From DASXVX01 sp036504075 (GTDB lineage: Bacteria > Bacillota > Sulfobacillia > Symbiobacteriales > Symbiobacteriaceae): a stretch of 64,000 nucleotides of DNA. Of the stretch, positions 55,594 to 64,000 are shown one piece after another. Positions within the stretch are counted from its first letter, which is position 1. Each line of letters starts with the position of its first letter. The notes below the pieces were generated by a model. The model searched no databases. It saw nothing but the letters and a program-made list of their open reading frames with translations, and was not told the origin of the DNA. Location: contig DASXVX010000041.1 of NCBI GenBank assembly GCA_036504075.1, positions 1 through 64,000 on the forward strand, in the 5' to 3' direction. Both the position numbers and the translations under genes were made by a program.

Positions 55594-55810
55594 AAACAGG
55601 CGTGTGATATGCTGGTTCGCCATGTAACAGCGCTGCCCGGTCAAAGCCATAGAGCGCCTCAAGGTCGGTGAGCAGCCGGACGGTCTCTCGCAGGAGATCC
55701 GACAGTTCCGGTCGCCTCTTCAGGGCCTGGTTTATCCATTTGCGTAGGCCACGCCGGCCCTGAATGCGCTCGAAGAAGGGCTTCAAATTCTCGGTGATCC
55801 GCTCGTTCAT
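55556..55810 (-). CDS. Small helical protein ending inside the repeat
   Basis: 84 aa from ATG 55810 (GGGAG upstream). Basic helical N-terminus (MNERITENLKPFFERIQGRR, GLRKWINQALKRR) then a leucine-rich helix (LLRETVRLLTDLEAL). No family recognised. Its last residues, SARRSLPISSKR, come from repeat copy 3, so the native C-terminus is probably lost. It starts 17 bases from a divergent DUF2325 fragment. Confidence 0.5.
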   Translation of the reverse strand: MNERITENLKPFFERIQGRRGLRKWINQALKRRPELSDLLRETVRLLTDLEALYGFDRAALLHGEPAYHTPVSARRSLPISSKR

Positions 55811-55827
55811 CTAGAACCGCTCCCGGC

Positions 55828-56094
55828 GTGATCCTGCTGGGTGGCGAGCCGCACTATCTGCACGGGTTCGCCGTGGACCGCAACATGGAGGATGCGGCGA
55901 GCGGCGCCGATATCGTCGTTGTCATCAAGCCCAACGTCTCCCATGCGAATCTTGAAAAGGCCAAGCTGGTCGCCAAGGATAAGGGGCGCCTCTTCTACTC
56001 CACCAGCCGGGAGAATTGGAGCGGCTTACGGAAACTGTTTGAGCAGGAAATCATCCCGGCCTGGAACGCCCGGGTGGACACAGCAGCCGATTAG
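55828..56094 (+). pseudogene. N-terminally truncated DUF2325-like protein
   Basis: 88 aa frame from GTG 55828. MILLGGEPHYLHGF, SGADIVVVIKPNVSHANLEK and GRLFYSTSRENWSGLRKLFE match the DUF2325 fold, found alone or at the C-terminus of larger Firmicute proteins. No SD precedes the GTG and the usual N-terminal strand and helix are shortened, so it is probably a 3' fragment. A good terminator follows, suggesting the original gene end is intact. Confidence 0.6.
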
Positions 56095-56099
56095 AGAAC

Positions 56100-56130
56100 G
56101 AGCCTGCGTTCATGCAGGCTCTTGTTTTTT
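56100..56130 (+). terminator. Rho-independent terminator after the DUF2325 fragment
   Basis: Perfect stem GAGCCTGC / GCAGGCTC with loop GTTCAT, then TTGTTTTTT. Confidence 0.9.
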
Positions 56131-56399
56131 GGCTTGCAAAGCCCCCCTGAAACCCCGACCGGCCATCGAACGAGGCGTAGGTTCACCCAGAGCGGACTGC
56201 AGCCCCTGTCCCACGTGGATTTGAGGTTGTTCATCAGCCACCAGGTAAAATGCCCGCCCTGAGTAGGCATCAACCATGCCGTAAGACACGACCTCGCTCA
56301 CGACCGGGTCAACTGTGGCTCCATCGGATCGATGGCGGTGTGCGTTTCCAGGTTTGTGAAGCTGCATCCATCCCGACACTCGGGAAGGAGCGCTTCACC
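56131..56399. other. Spacer before the ParM-like fragment
   Basis: No supported gene. The final 20 bases carry the GGAAGGAG SD of the next fragment. Confidence 0.4.
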
Positions 56400-56657
56400 G
56401 TGGGAGACATCCCGATCATCGGCATCGACCTGGGCTACGGCCAGGTCAAGGCTGCGGGCCCTGGATACCGTGCGAGCTTCCCCGCCCTGGTGGCGGAGAA
56501 AGTCGTCTGGTCCGAATCTACATGGCTCATGGAATGGGACAACGCGCGAAATCGGCCGGCGGGGCACCTTTGGAGGTGGCGTCCGCCAGCCGTCTCCAGC
56601 CAGCACACGAATCGTACAGGACCCCGGTGGAAGAAGGCTAAATTCTCTCATACGTAG
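56400..56657 (+). pseudogene. Fragment of an actin-like ParM-type gene
   Basis: GTG 56400 has a perfect SD (GGAAGGAG, 9 bases upstream) and the frame starts MGDIPIIGIDLGYGQVKAAG then RASFPALVAEK, the phosphate-1 loop and first strands of ParM/Alp-type actin ATPases of plasmids and phages. Similarity is lost after about 40 residues and the frame ends at 85 aa, against about 320 in intact proteins. It points to past plasmid or prophage DNA here. Confidence 0.7.
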
Positions 56658-56870
56658 AATAATGTCCACAGGGAGTCGATCATGTGGATCATCCATCGAC
56701 CGGTACGTGATTAGATTGAGGCTCATCAAACTCCAGTATGGCAACCAGTTGATATGTCGGGCAGCGACAGGGTGCTCCCACGGAAGCCCCAGTTCAGCAG
56801 GGCGGTCCAGGGACTGACCCGATTCACGCGCAGGACATCCAACTGGGTGTCGTCGAAGGGAGACGGTAGT

Positions 56871-59861
56871 ATGTTGCTAAATCAAACGATCGGAACTGTT
56901 ACCTTCCTCACCGCTGAGACCGCAGACAACGGCACCCTATCGGAACAGGATTCTGGTGTTCTGGCGGAAGCAGTGGCCTACTGCGATTCGCTGCTGACCA
57001 GTGGTGTTGAGCAGAATGGCGGTAGGGTTCTGGGGAAGTACAATGAAGGCGGCACAACGGTGGCCATGTTTGTCGGAGCCGGCGGCGCTCTGGCGGCGGC
57101 GGTCTCCATTCAGTCGGCTATTCTCGCCGGCCCTGTTCACCTGCGGTTCCGGATGGCACTGCACACAGGCGATGTCGGGCAGCACGACACCGCTGTCCAT
57201 AGTGCAGCGCTAAATCGTTGCCTCTCTCTGCTCCGGGCGGCACACGGCGGGCAGATCCTGCTCTCCCTGGTCACTGTGGAGCTGGTTCGAGACTCCCTAC
57301 CCCCGGGCGTCGGTCTGCGCGCGTTGGGCCGGTACCGCCTGCAGGATCTGGCCCGTCGTGAAGAGATTTTTCAACTCGTGCATCCCAATCTGCCCGCAAA
57401 TTTCCTGCCGCTCCGATCATTGGATCTCCTTCCCAATAACCTGCCTGTGCAACTGGCCAGCTTTGTTGGGCGTGAACGCGAGATGGCCGACTTGAAACGG
57501 CTGCTGGACAAGGCGCGCCTGGTGACTCTCACCGGAACAGGGGGTTGCGGAAAGACAAGGCTCTCACTCCAGGTGGCGGGAGACGTATCGGGGGACTACT
57601 TGGATGGCGTCTGGCTGGTGGAATTGGCTGCGATTATGGACCCAGCCCGGGTGGAGCATGCGGTGGCTTCTGTCCTGGGGGTGCGGGAGGAAAGCGGACG
57701 GTCGCCATTGGCAGCGCTTACAGACCACCTGCGGGCCAAGCACCTCCTTTTGGTGTTGGATAACTGTGAGCACTTGATCGGCGCTTGTGCACTCCTGGCG
57801 GATACGCTGCTGCGGGAATGTCCCGGTCTGCGGATACTGGCTACCAGCCGTGAGGCCCTGCGGATTGACGGGGAGGTGGTCTGGCGAGTGCCGGGGCTCT
57901 CCCTTCCCTCGCTGAAGCCTCTCACATCGGTGGCAGACCTGATGAAATACGAAGGGGTCTGCCTCTTCTTGGAGCGGGCAAAGACCGCGGATCCCACATT
58001 TTCGCTTGACCCTCGTAATGCGGCGGCGGTGGTGCAAGTGTGTCACCGATTGGACGGCATGCCCCTGGCCCTTGAGTTGGCAGCAGCGCGGCTGAACGTG
58101 CTGTCAGTCGAGACCATCGCCCAGCGGCTGGACGATCGTTTTCGGCTGCTGACCGGTGGCAGTCGCACTGCCATCCCCCGTCATCAAAGGTTGAGCGCGG
58201 CCGTGGACTGGAGTTACGAGCTTCTCGCAGAGCCGGAGCGCACCATGTGGCACCGGCTCTCCGTCTTTGCCGGGAGTTTTTCCCTGGCTGCAGTGGAGGC
58301 GATCTGCTCCGAGGATCACACGCCGTCTGCTGACCTTCTGGAGCTGATGTTTGCGTTGGTCAACAAGTCGCTGGTGATGGTGGACGAATCACACGGAGAA
58401 GTCCGCTACCGGCTCCTGGAGACGATTCGCCAATACGGTGAGGACAGGCTGATGGAGTCCGGGGAGGAAGTCCACTGGCGGCAGCAGCACCTGCACTGGT
58501 ATCTTGCCCTGGCAGAACGGACCCAACAAGAACTGGGCGGTCCGGGGCAGTCGGCCGCTCTGGAACAGTTGGAGCAGGAGCACGACAACCTGGCCGCAGC
58601 GATGCGCTGGGCGGTCGAGAGCGGGGAGGCGGAGATGGGGTTGCGCCTGGCCATGGCGCTTTTTCGCTTCTGGTCGGTGCGCGGTCATGTGAGTGAGGGC
58701 CGTCGCTGGCTGGCCCAAATGCTCAGCGGGGCACCTGCCCGCACGGCACCGAGGGTGCAAGCCTTGATCCGGGCAGGTTCGCTGGCGTGGGAACAAGGGG
58801 ACTACGATGAGGCGGGAGCCTTATGCCAGGAAGCTCTGGGTATTGCCAGGGAGTTGGGTGACGAGAGGGTCTCCGCCGAAATGCTAGACACGTTAGGCGC
58901 GGTCGCGCTTGAACAGGGCGATACCGAGCGGGCTCTGGCCTTGTTCGAGGAGAGTCAGACGCGTTGGCGGGACCTGGACGACCAGGGCAGCCTTGCCAGT
59001 ACGCTTAACAACCTGGCCACGCTGCTGGGGCGACAGGGCGAGTATAGCCGGGCAGTCACGCTGTTCGATGAGGCGCTGTCACTCGGCCTGAGGTTGGGCG
59101 ACCGGCAGCAGGTGGCCTGGGTACTTAACAACCTCGGATTCATGTTGATCGATCGGGATGATCACGAGCGAGCACGCGCCCTTCTTGAGGAGGCGCTGAC
59201 CATCAGCCGGCAGCTGGGGGACAAACGCGGTGTGGCAAGATCACTGCAGGGTCGCGGTACCCTGGCCGGACTGCAAGGTGACTTCACGGAAGCCACGGCT
59301 CTCTTGCAGGAAGGTCTGTCACTGGACTGGGGACTGATGAACAAGCGTGCCATGGTTACGGCCATTGAGAGTCTGGCAAGGTTCTCCGGAGCGCAGGGAC
59401 AGATGGAGCAAGCGGCACGGTTGTTCGGTACAGCGGATCACGTGCGGGACCGTATGGGACTGAAGGAATTGCCGGTGTCTCTCCGGCGGCGAGCGGATCA
59501 GATTGAAGCGCTGAACACGGTGCGCTCCGCCCTGGGGCAGGCTGTTTTCGCCAAGATATACGCGGAAGGGCATGCCATGACCTTGGAACAGGTCATTCAG
59601 TATGCGTTGCAGACCCCAACTCCTTCGGACCGCTCCCCAGACGGTGACCCTGGCAACGGCGGAGTGCTGTCGGCCAGGGAACTGGAGATCGCACGGCTGG
59701 TGGCCAGGGGTTTCACGGCCCGGGAGATTGCCCGGCAGTTGCATCTCAGTCACCACACGGTGAAGAAACATGAGGAAAATGTCCGTTCCAAGCTGAATGT
59801 GCCGAACAAGGCTGGGATGGCGGCCTGGGTCGCACGCAACGATTTGGCCCGCGGCTCCTGA
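56871..59861 (+). CDS. Large LuxR-type regulator with cyclase-like, NB-ARC and TPR modules
   Basis: 996 aa from ATG 56871 after AAGGGAG. Residues 1-165 resemble a class III nucleotidyl cyclase but lack the metal aspartates (TFLTAETADNG in place of TFLFTDIEGS). NB-ARC/AAA ATPase about 195-500: Walker A GTGGCGKTRLS, Walker B LLLVLDNCEHL, then GMPLALELAAARL. TPR repeats about 590-850 (GDYDEAGALCQEALGIAREL). C-terminal LuxR helix-turn-helix about 930-985 (LSARELEIARLVARGFTARE). A signal-sensing transcription activator, perhaps of the adjacent secreted proteins. Confidence 0.9.
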   Translation: MLLNQTIGTVTFLTAETADNGTLSEQDSGVLAEAVAYCDSLLTSGVEQNGGRVLGKYNEGGTTVAMFVGAGGALAAAVSIQSAILAGPVHLRFRMALHTGDVGQHDTAVHSAALNRCLSLLRAAHGGQILLSLVTVELVRDSLPPGVGLRALGRYRLQDLARREEIFQLVHPNLPANFLPLRSLDLLPNNLPVQLASFVGREREMADLKRLLDKARLVTLTGTGGCGKTRLSLQVAGDVSGDYLDGVWLVELAAIMDPARVEHAVASVLGVREESGRSPLAALTDHLRAKHLLLVLDNCEHLIGACALLADTLLRECPGLRILATSREALRIDGEVVWRVPGLSLPSLKPLTSVADLMKYEGVCLFLERAKTADPTFSLDPRNAAAVVQVCHRLDGMPLALELAAARLNVLSVETIAQRLDDRFRLLTGGSRTAIPRHQRLSAAVDWSYELLAEPERTMWHRLSVFAGSFSLAAVEAICSEDHTPSADLLELMFALVNKSLVMVDESHGEVRYRLLETIRQYGEDRLMESGEEVHWRQQHLHWYLALAERTQQELGGPGQSAALEQLEQEHDNLAAAMRWAVESGEAEMGLRLAMALFRFWSVRGHVSEGRRWLAQMLSGAPARTAPRVQALIRAGSLAWEQGDYDEAGALCQEALGIARELGDERVSAEMLDTLGAVALEQGDTERALALFEESQTRWRDLDDQGSLASTLNNLATLLGRQGEYSRAVTLFDEALSLGLRLGDRQQVAWVLNNLGFMLIDRDDHERARALLEEALTISRQLGDKRGVARSLQGRGTLAGLQGDFTEATALLQEGLSLDWGLMNKRAMVTAIESLARFSGAQGQMEQAARLFGTADHVRDRMGLKELPVSLRRRADQIEALNTVRSALGQAVFAKIYAEGHAMTLEQVIQYALQTPTPSDRSPDGDPGNGGVLSARELEIARLVARGFTAREIARQLHLSHHTVKKHEENVRSKLNVPNKAGMAAWVARNDLARGS

Positions 59862-59910
59862 CGATAACGCTCCGCCTGGCCTCTGCAAGGGAATGGCTGT
59901 AATAGTGCGT

Positions 59911-59949
59911 CGAGCGGGCTACGTCAAAGGACGTAGCCCGCTCGGTTTT
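59911..59949 (+). terminator. Terminator after the LuxR-type regulator
   Basis: Perfect 15-bp stem CGAGCGGGCTACGTC / GACGTAGCCCGCTCG with AAAG loop, then GTTTTG. Confidence 0.9.
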
Positions 59950-60092
59950 GTGAATACGATTTTTGACTAATGCCGCGCAAGCATGTGACCACGGTAGAAT
60001 TATCGCAATACCGAACACCATGCACACGTACCAATCGGGTTCGGCAATGGCCTATGAGCGACAGTTGGTAGGCGCAGAAGGGGTTGGAAGCA

Positions 60093-63000
60093 ATGCAGAG
60101 ATGGAGTAGGCTTGTGGCGGCTACCGTAGTGCTGGTCGCGGTGATCGGGATGGCATTCCGATATGATGCCTTCGCAGCATCCGGGAAACCAGACGCGACC
60201 GCCAGGCTCCAGGAACTGGAGGAGAGGCGGGCCCAGGAAGAGTTCAACTTCCAGATGGGGCTGGGACTCTCCCTGGAGCTTCGCAACGGTTATGTCGAGT
60301 TGGCGGCGGCTTTCCCGGACCTGCCCGAAATGGTTGCCTGGTCCGAGTACCGGCTGGCAGAATCCGACTACTCCACCGATCAGTTTGCCAAGGCCCTGGA
60401 GCGGTTGGGCGAGGTGGCACGAAGCTATCCGGGTACTGCTGTGGCGTTGGAGGCGCAACTGCTCGCTGCTGAGATCTTGGACAGCCCGTATAACCCGAGC
60501 CGGGATCCCGAAGCGGCCGAGGCCACTCTGGCCCAGGCCGAACGGGAAAATCCCGGCAATGCCCGCGCAAAGGTGGCTCACCTGGCACGTCAGGCGGTCA
60601 AACAGGTGGCGAAGCGTGAGTTCAAGGCAGCGGCTGACACCCTGGCCAACCAGCTGCAGGGTCAAGTGTTCCGGGCAAAGGGCCCCATGGAATCTCCCAT
60701 CGACCGCACCATTCGCGGCAAGCATGATGAGGAGCTGAGCCGGGCGTACCGCCAGCTCGCCTTCGCACGGGCCGGCCAGGGTGATTACACCGGCGCGTAC
60801 GCGACGCTGGGCGCTGTGATTGGGGACTACAAGGTGAACGGGGAAAATCCTTACAACTACTTTACCTTTACGACCACCCTTCAGGATCTGGAATACCAGC
60901 AGGCGCTGGCGCTTGCCGCCCAGGGCGACAAAGCGGCAGCCGTTGCCGAACTGAAGGCGTTTGCGGCCAGGTATCCGGACAGTCACCTGTCCCTCCGGGC
61001 GCAAGCACGTATTCAGGAGTTGGACCCCCAGCCGGTTGTTCAGCCCACGGCAGTTCCGGGTAACCTGGGAACTCGGGGCGCGCAGCCGACCGGCACGGCC
61101 TGTGTCTGTGGTCCTGCGGCTCTTCAGGCGGCGCTCTCCAGACTGGGGCACGAGGTGGAGATTGACACCCTGGTGAAGGACGCCGGGACCAGCACAGAAG
61201 GCACGACCATGGCGGGACTTCTGGCGGCCGCCCGAGTGCAGGGTGTGCAGGCCTACGGTCTGCACCTGCCCAAGTCCCAGCTTTCCAATGTCCGGCTGCC
61301 GGCCGTGGTCCTCTGGTACGACCACTTTGTGACGGTTACGGCCGTCTCGGGAAACGAGATTACCTATTATGACCCGCTGGTCGGCCGGATGACCAAGTCG
61401 ACGTCCGAGTTTCATGCGTTGTGGGACGGCAACCTGATCGTCTTTGCGGACACGGAGGCAAATGCGCTCCAAAGCGTAGCGGGAGCCCGTGTGCTATCGC
61501 AGGAAGAACTCGCCAGGCTGCGGGGGCGGTACCTGTGCGGCAACGCCGGGGGCAGGGACACTCCCGGCTGCGACGGCCCCTGCGACAACGACTACGAGGG
61601 CTCGGATCCCCAGTCGGACGGCGACATGGACGGAGCGAACGACGATGTCAACCGGATCACCGGGAACGACAACCTGGAATTGCCGGACCTGACCATGCCC
61701 GGAACTGACTTCGGCCCGCTGGACTTCCGGCCCAGTTTTAACTCGCAGGCGGCGACCACCGACAGCTTCATGGGACCCGGCTGGAGCCCGCCCTACTCCG
61801 ATTCCATCGTCAACCTCAGCGGGAACAGGCAGTGGGTGCAGAGCAATGGCACTCGCCTGACCTATACCTTGAACGTGGACGGCACCTACACCGCCCCGCC
61901 GGGGAACTTCGACAAAATGACGGTCCATGGGGACAACACGATCACGGTTGTGCGCAAGAACCTGGACAAGCTGCAGTTCGATGCCAACGGCCGGTTGAGC
62001 AGCTGGGTGGATCGCAACGACCGGGGTGTTACCGTCACGCGGGATTCGCAGGCACGCATCAGCCAGTTGACGAACAGCAGCGGCCAGAACGTCACCTTAT
62101 CGTACGGGGGGAACGGCAAGCTGTCGACTGTCCAGGACGCGATCGGTCAGCGGACACTGCTAGGTTACGATGGTTCCAGTCGGTTGACAGTGGTCAGTTT
62201 TCCTGACAGCCGGACCATGCAGTTCGGGTACAACAGTGCGGGCCGGTTGACCACGCTTACGGATAGCCGGGGGAATGTGACCACATTTGAATATGGAATG
62301 GTGGCACTTCATGACACCTATGGTCAGCTCTCGGGCAAGGTGAACGCCTCGGGGCAGCGGCGCTCCTTTGGCGACAACAGCCTGAGCAGTACCCGCATTA
62401 CGGATTACCAGGGCAACGCCTACGTCTACTATTGGGACGACCAGCGGCGGGTTAGCACGGCTATCGATCCGCTGGGCTATGGCTCCTACTATGCGTATAC
62501 GGGGGACAGCAAGGTCAGCGTGGCAACCGATGCGCTGGGCAACAGGACCCAGTACGCCTACGATGCCCGGGGCAACGTGACCTCGGTGACGGATCCGCTC
62601 GGGAACAAGACGTTCTACACGTACAACAGCCTGGGCCTGGTCAGCAGTGTGACCACGCCCGCCGGCCGCACGACGACGTACGTGTATGACGCCAAGGGAA
62701 ATCTGCTGACCATCACCAATCCGCTGAACGATACCATGACCTACACCTACGACGCACAGGGGCATGTGACCAGCGTGACCACCTTTGCCGGCGCCGTGAC
62801 GACATACGGCTATGACGGCCATGGTTGGCTGCTGTCGGAGACCGATCCCCTCAACAATACCACCACGTATGAGTACGACGGTCTTGGCCGGCGGGTCGCC
62901 GTCATCGACGCCATGGGGAACCGGACGACCTACACGTACAACACGTACGGTCTTGTGACCCAGATTCGCTATCCGGACCTCACCACAGAGAGCATGGGCT

Positions 63001-63353
63001 ACGACGGGCGCCGGCTGATTGCCAAGACGGATCGTCGCGGGAACACGACCAGCTTTGCCCATGATGCTCTGGGGCACCTGATCCAGGTAACCGACCCCAC
63101 CGGCGCCGTCACCCGCTTTGGCTATGACGCCAGTGGCCGCCAGACCTCGGTTACCGATGCCCTCGGGAATATCACCTCCAGGACCTACAACACGAAGGGG
63201 CGTCTGACGCAGGTCGTCTATCCCGGTGGCCAGACGGAGCGGTACACCTACGACGCCCTTGATCGTGTGATCAGCAAAGTGGACCCGGCCGGCACTACGA
63301 CTACCTACACCTACGACGCGGCCGGCCGATTGGTCCGGACCCAGCGCCAGTAA
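60093..63353 (+). CDS. Secreted YD-repeat (RHS-like) protein with embedded C39-like peptidase domain
   Basis: 1086 aa from ATG 60093. Signal peptide (LVAATVVLVAVIGMAFRY); TPR-like helices about 30-320; C39-like cysteine peptidase about 334-440 with ACVCGPAALQAAL (Cys), DHFVTVTAV (His) and EITYYDPLVG (Asp); a Ca-binding-like Asp-rich linker (SDPQSDGDMDGANDDVN); then YD repeats from about 620 to the end (TYTYDAQGHVTSVT and relatives, about 15 units). The usual RHS core and toxin tip are absent; the frame stops in the repeats. Confidence 0.85.
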   Translation: MQRWSRLVAATVVLVAVIGMAFRYDAFAASGKPDATARLQELEERRAQEEFNFQMGLGLSLELRNGYVELAAAFPDLPEMVAWSEYRLAESDYSTDQFAKALERLGEVARSYPGTAVALEAQLLAAEILDSPYNPSRDPEAAEATLAQAERENPGNARAKVAHLARQAVKQVAKREFKAAADTLANQLQGQVFRAKGPMESPIDRTIRGKHDEELSRAYRQLAFARAGQGDYTGAYATLGAVIGDYKVNGENPYNYFTFTTTLQDLEYQQALALAAQGDKAAAVAELKAFAARYPDSHLSLRAQARIQELDPQPVVQPTAVPGNLGTRGAQPTGTACVCGPAALQAALSRLGHEVEIDTLVKDAGTSTEGTTMAGLLAAARVQGVQAYGLHLPKSQLSNVRLPAVVLWYDHFVTVTAVSGNEITYYDPLVGRMTKSTSEFHALWDGNLIVFADTEANALQSVAGARVLSQEELARLRGRYLCGNAGGRDTPGCDGPCDNDYEGSDPQSDGDMDGANDDVNRITGNDNLELPDLTMPGTDFGPLDFRPSFNSQAATTDSFMGPGWSPPYSDSIVNLSGNRQWVQSNGTRLTYTLNVDGTYTAPPGNFDKMTVHGDNTITVVRKNLDKLQFDANGRLSSWVDRNDRGVTVTRDSQARISQLTNSSGQNVTLSYGGNGKLSTVQDAIGQRTLLGYDGSSRLTVVSFPDSRTMQFGYNSAGRLTTLTDSRGNVTTFEYGMVALHDTYGQLSGKVNASGQRRSFGDNSLSSTRITDYQGNAYVYYWDDQRRVSTAIDPLGYGSYYAYTGDSKVSVATDALGNRTQYAYDARGNVTSVTDPLGNKTFYTYNSLGLVSSVTTPAGRTTTYVYDAKGNLLTITNPLNDTMTYTYDAQGHVTSVTTFAGAVTTYGYDGHGWLLSETDPLNNTTTYEYDGLGRRVAVIDAMGNRTTYTYNTYGLVTQIRYPDLTTESMGYDGRRLIAKTDRRGNTTSFAHDALGHLIQVTDPTGAVTRFGYDASGRQTSVTDALGNITSRTYNTKGRLTQVVYPGGQTERYTYDALDRVISKVDPAGTTTTYTYDAAGRLVRTQRQ

Positions 63354-63367
63354 AGGAGGCGTAATTC

Positions 63368-64000
63368 ATGCAGAAGAATGCGTTCAAGCGACTGCTCTCG
63401 CTCATTGCGGTCATGGTTCTCGTTTGGAACAGCCTGCCCGGAGGATTGTGGCAAGCTGAGACTGCCCTCGCAGCCGACGGAACCTCCATGGCCTCAGCAT
63501 ATCCGTTTACGCCTCCCGGACCGTTGGTCAGCAGCATTACCAGTCTGGGATACACCTGGTACTCGGTCAACCTGGCGGCGAACCGAACCTTTGTCATATC
63601 GGCTACCTACAAGACACGCATTGACTTGTATAACGCCGGGAACACCCAGGTGGCCTCCTGCTACTACTCATGGGACTACCCGTGCCGCTATGCCCCGACC
63701 ACGGCGGGGACGTATTACATCAAGGTATCGGGCACGGCCTATACCAGCACGACCCTGACCTCGGAGGACGGGTCAAGCTTTGCCAGCGCCTATGTGGAGG
63801 GCAACATGGTCGGCCGGACGATTCCGGCTAACGACAGCGCCCTATACAAGGTGGAGATGGAAGCCGGGCAGCCCTACGTGTTGGATGCGACCGGGCCGGC
63901 TGCCGCGGCAGGCTTTACGGTGTACAACAGTGGGCAGACACAGGTGGCCAGCGGCACCGCTGCGACGCTGAATTTCACGCCGGGCGCCTCGGGAACGTAC
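63368..64000 (+). CDS. Secreted protein with pre-peptidase-type beta domains, 3' end outside window
   Basis: Open from ATG 63368 (AAAGGAGG upstream) through the last base, 211 residues visible. Signal peptide (KRLLSLIAVMVLVWNSLPGG, cleaved near ALAADG). Two PPC-like beta modules follow: TWYSVNLAANRTFVISATY with APTTAGTYYIKVSG, and SALYKVEMEAGQPYVLDATG with FTPGASGTY. It is 14 bases downstream of the YD-repeat gene, so co-transcribed, and probably the start of another large YD-repeat protein. Confidence 0.85.
   Translation, partial: MQKNAFKRLLSLIAVMVLVWNSLPGGLWQAETALAADGTSMASAYPFTPPGPLVSSITSLGYTWYSVNLAANRTFVISATYKTRIDLYNAGNTQVASCYYSWDYPCRYAPTTAGTYYIKVSGTAYTSTTLTSEDGSSFASAYVEGNMVGRTIPANDSALYKVEMEAGQPYVLDATGPAAAAGFTVYNSGQTQVASGTAATLNFTPGASGTY

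Overview
The window looks like a chromosomal segment of a GC-rich, endospore-related Firmicute, probably Symbiobacterium-like. Four things suggest this: a YtxC-type sporulation gene, a complete teichoic-acid D-alanylation (dlt) set including DltX, a perfect-looking BirA operator beside bioY in a B. subtilis yhfSTU-like arrangement, and strong Shine-Dalgarno (SD) sequences with many GTG/TTG starts. The taxonomic call is inference; no rRNA or tRNA gene is present.

Layout. 1-2.9 kb: a CARDB-type protein cut by the window edge, a WXG-like/peptidoglycan-binding/lysozyme-like protein, and a coupled, apparently frameshifted lipoprotein. 2.9-5.3 kb: ytxC and a VKOR/DsbA disulfide pair. 5.4-8.2 kb: convergent manA and phosphoglucomutase. 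8.2-12.8 kb: a dlt operon in the order D-X-A-B-C, with dltX overlapping dltD and an inverted-repeat element between dltB and dltC. 13.2-23.3 kb: a full sulfate-assimilation locus with sulfate ABC transporter (sbp, cysT, cysW, cysA), yezD, then divergently cysC-cysH-sat-sulfite reductase-siroheme genes (including cobA). Palindromic operator candidates lie between the two arms. 23.4-29.2 kb: DUF4261 and YkgJ-type proteins, then thiolase-bioY divergent from an acyl-CoA ligase across a BirA box.

30.4-39.6 kb: two tandem DMSO-reductase-family clusters (A, B, C subunits twice, one TorD-like chaperone) next to a divergent Crp/Fnr regulator with C-terminal cysteines. Together they look like an anaerobic respiration module whose electron acceptor cannot be read from sequence. 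39.7-47.9 kb: small secreted or OB-like proteins, a Uma2 protein, a secreted subtilase, a stalk-domain protein and a zinc alcohol dehydrogenase. 48.2-55.1 kb: a degenerate phosphotransferase, an unknown gene pair (one DUF3825), a B3/B4-domain protein, a DUF4389 protein and a PLP-dependent class V aminotransferase. 55.2-56.7 kb: gene debris. 56.9-64 kb: a large LuxR-type ATPase regulator, a YD-repeat protein with an embedded C39-like protease domain, and the start of another secreted protein.

The most distinctive structure is a dispersed intergenic element present three times (29219-29617, 45993-46381, 55225-55593). The copies are 399, 389 and 369 bp long. They carry 6, 5 and 3 copies of a 10-bp tandem unit, which accounts exactly for the length differences. 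Each contains an internal intrinsic terminator, and the right end of each touches a truncated or foreign gene. Two further fragments occur at about 46.7 and 51.8 kb.
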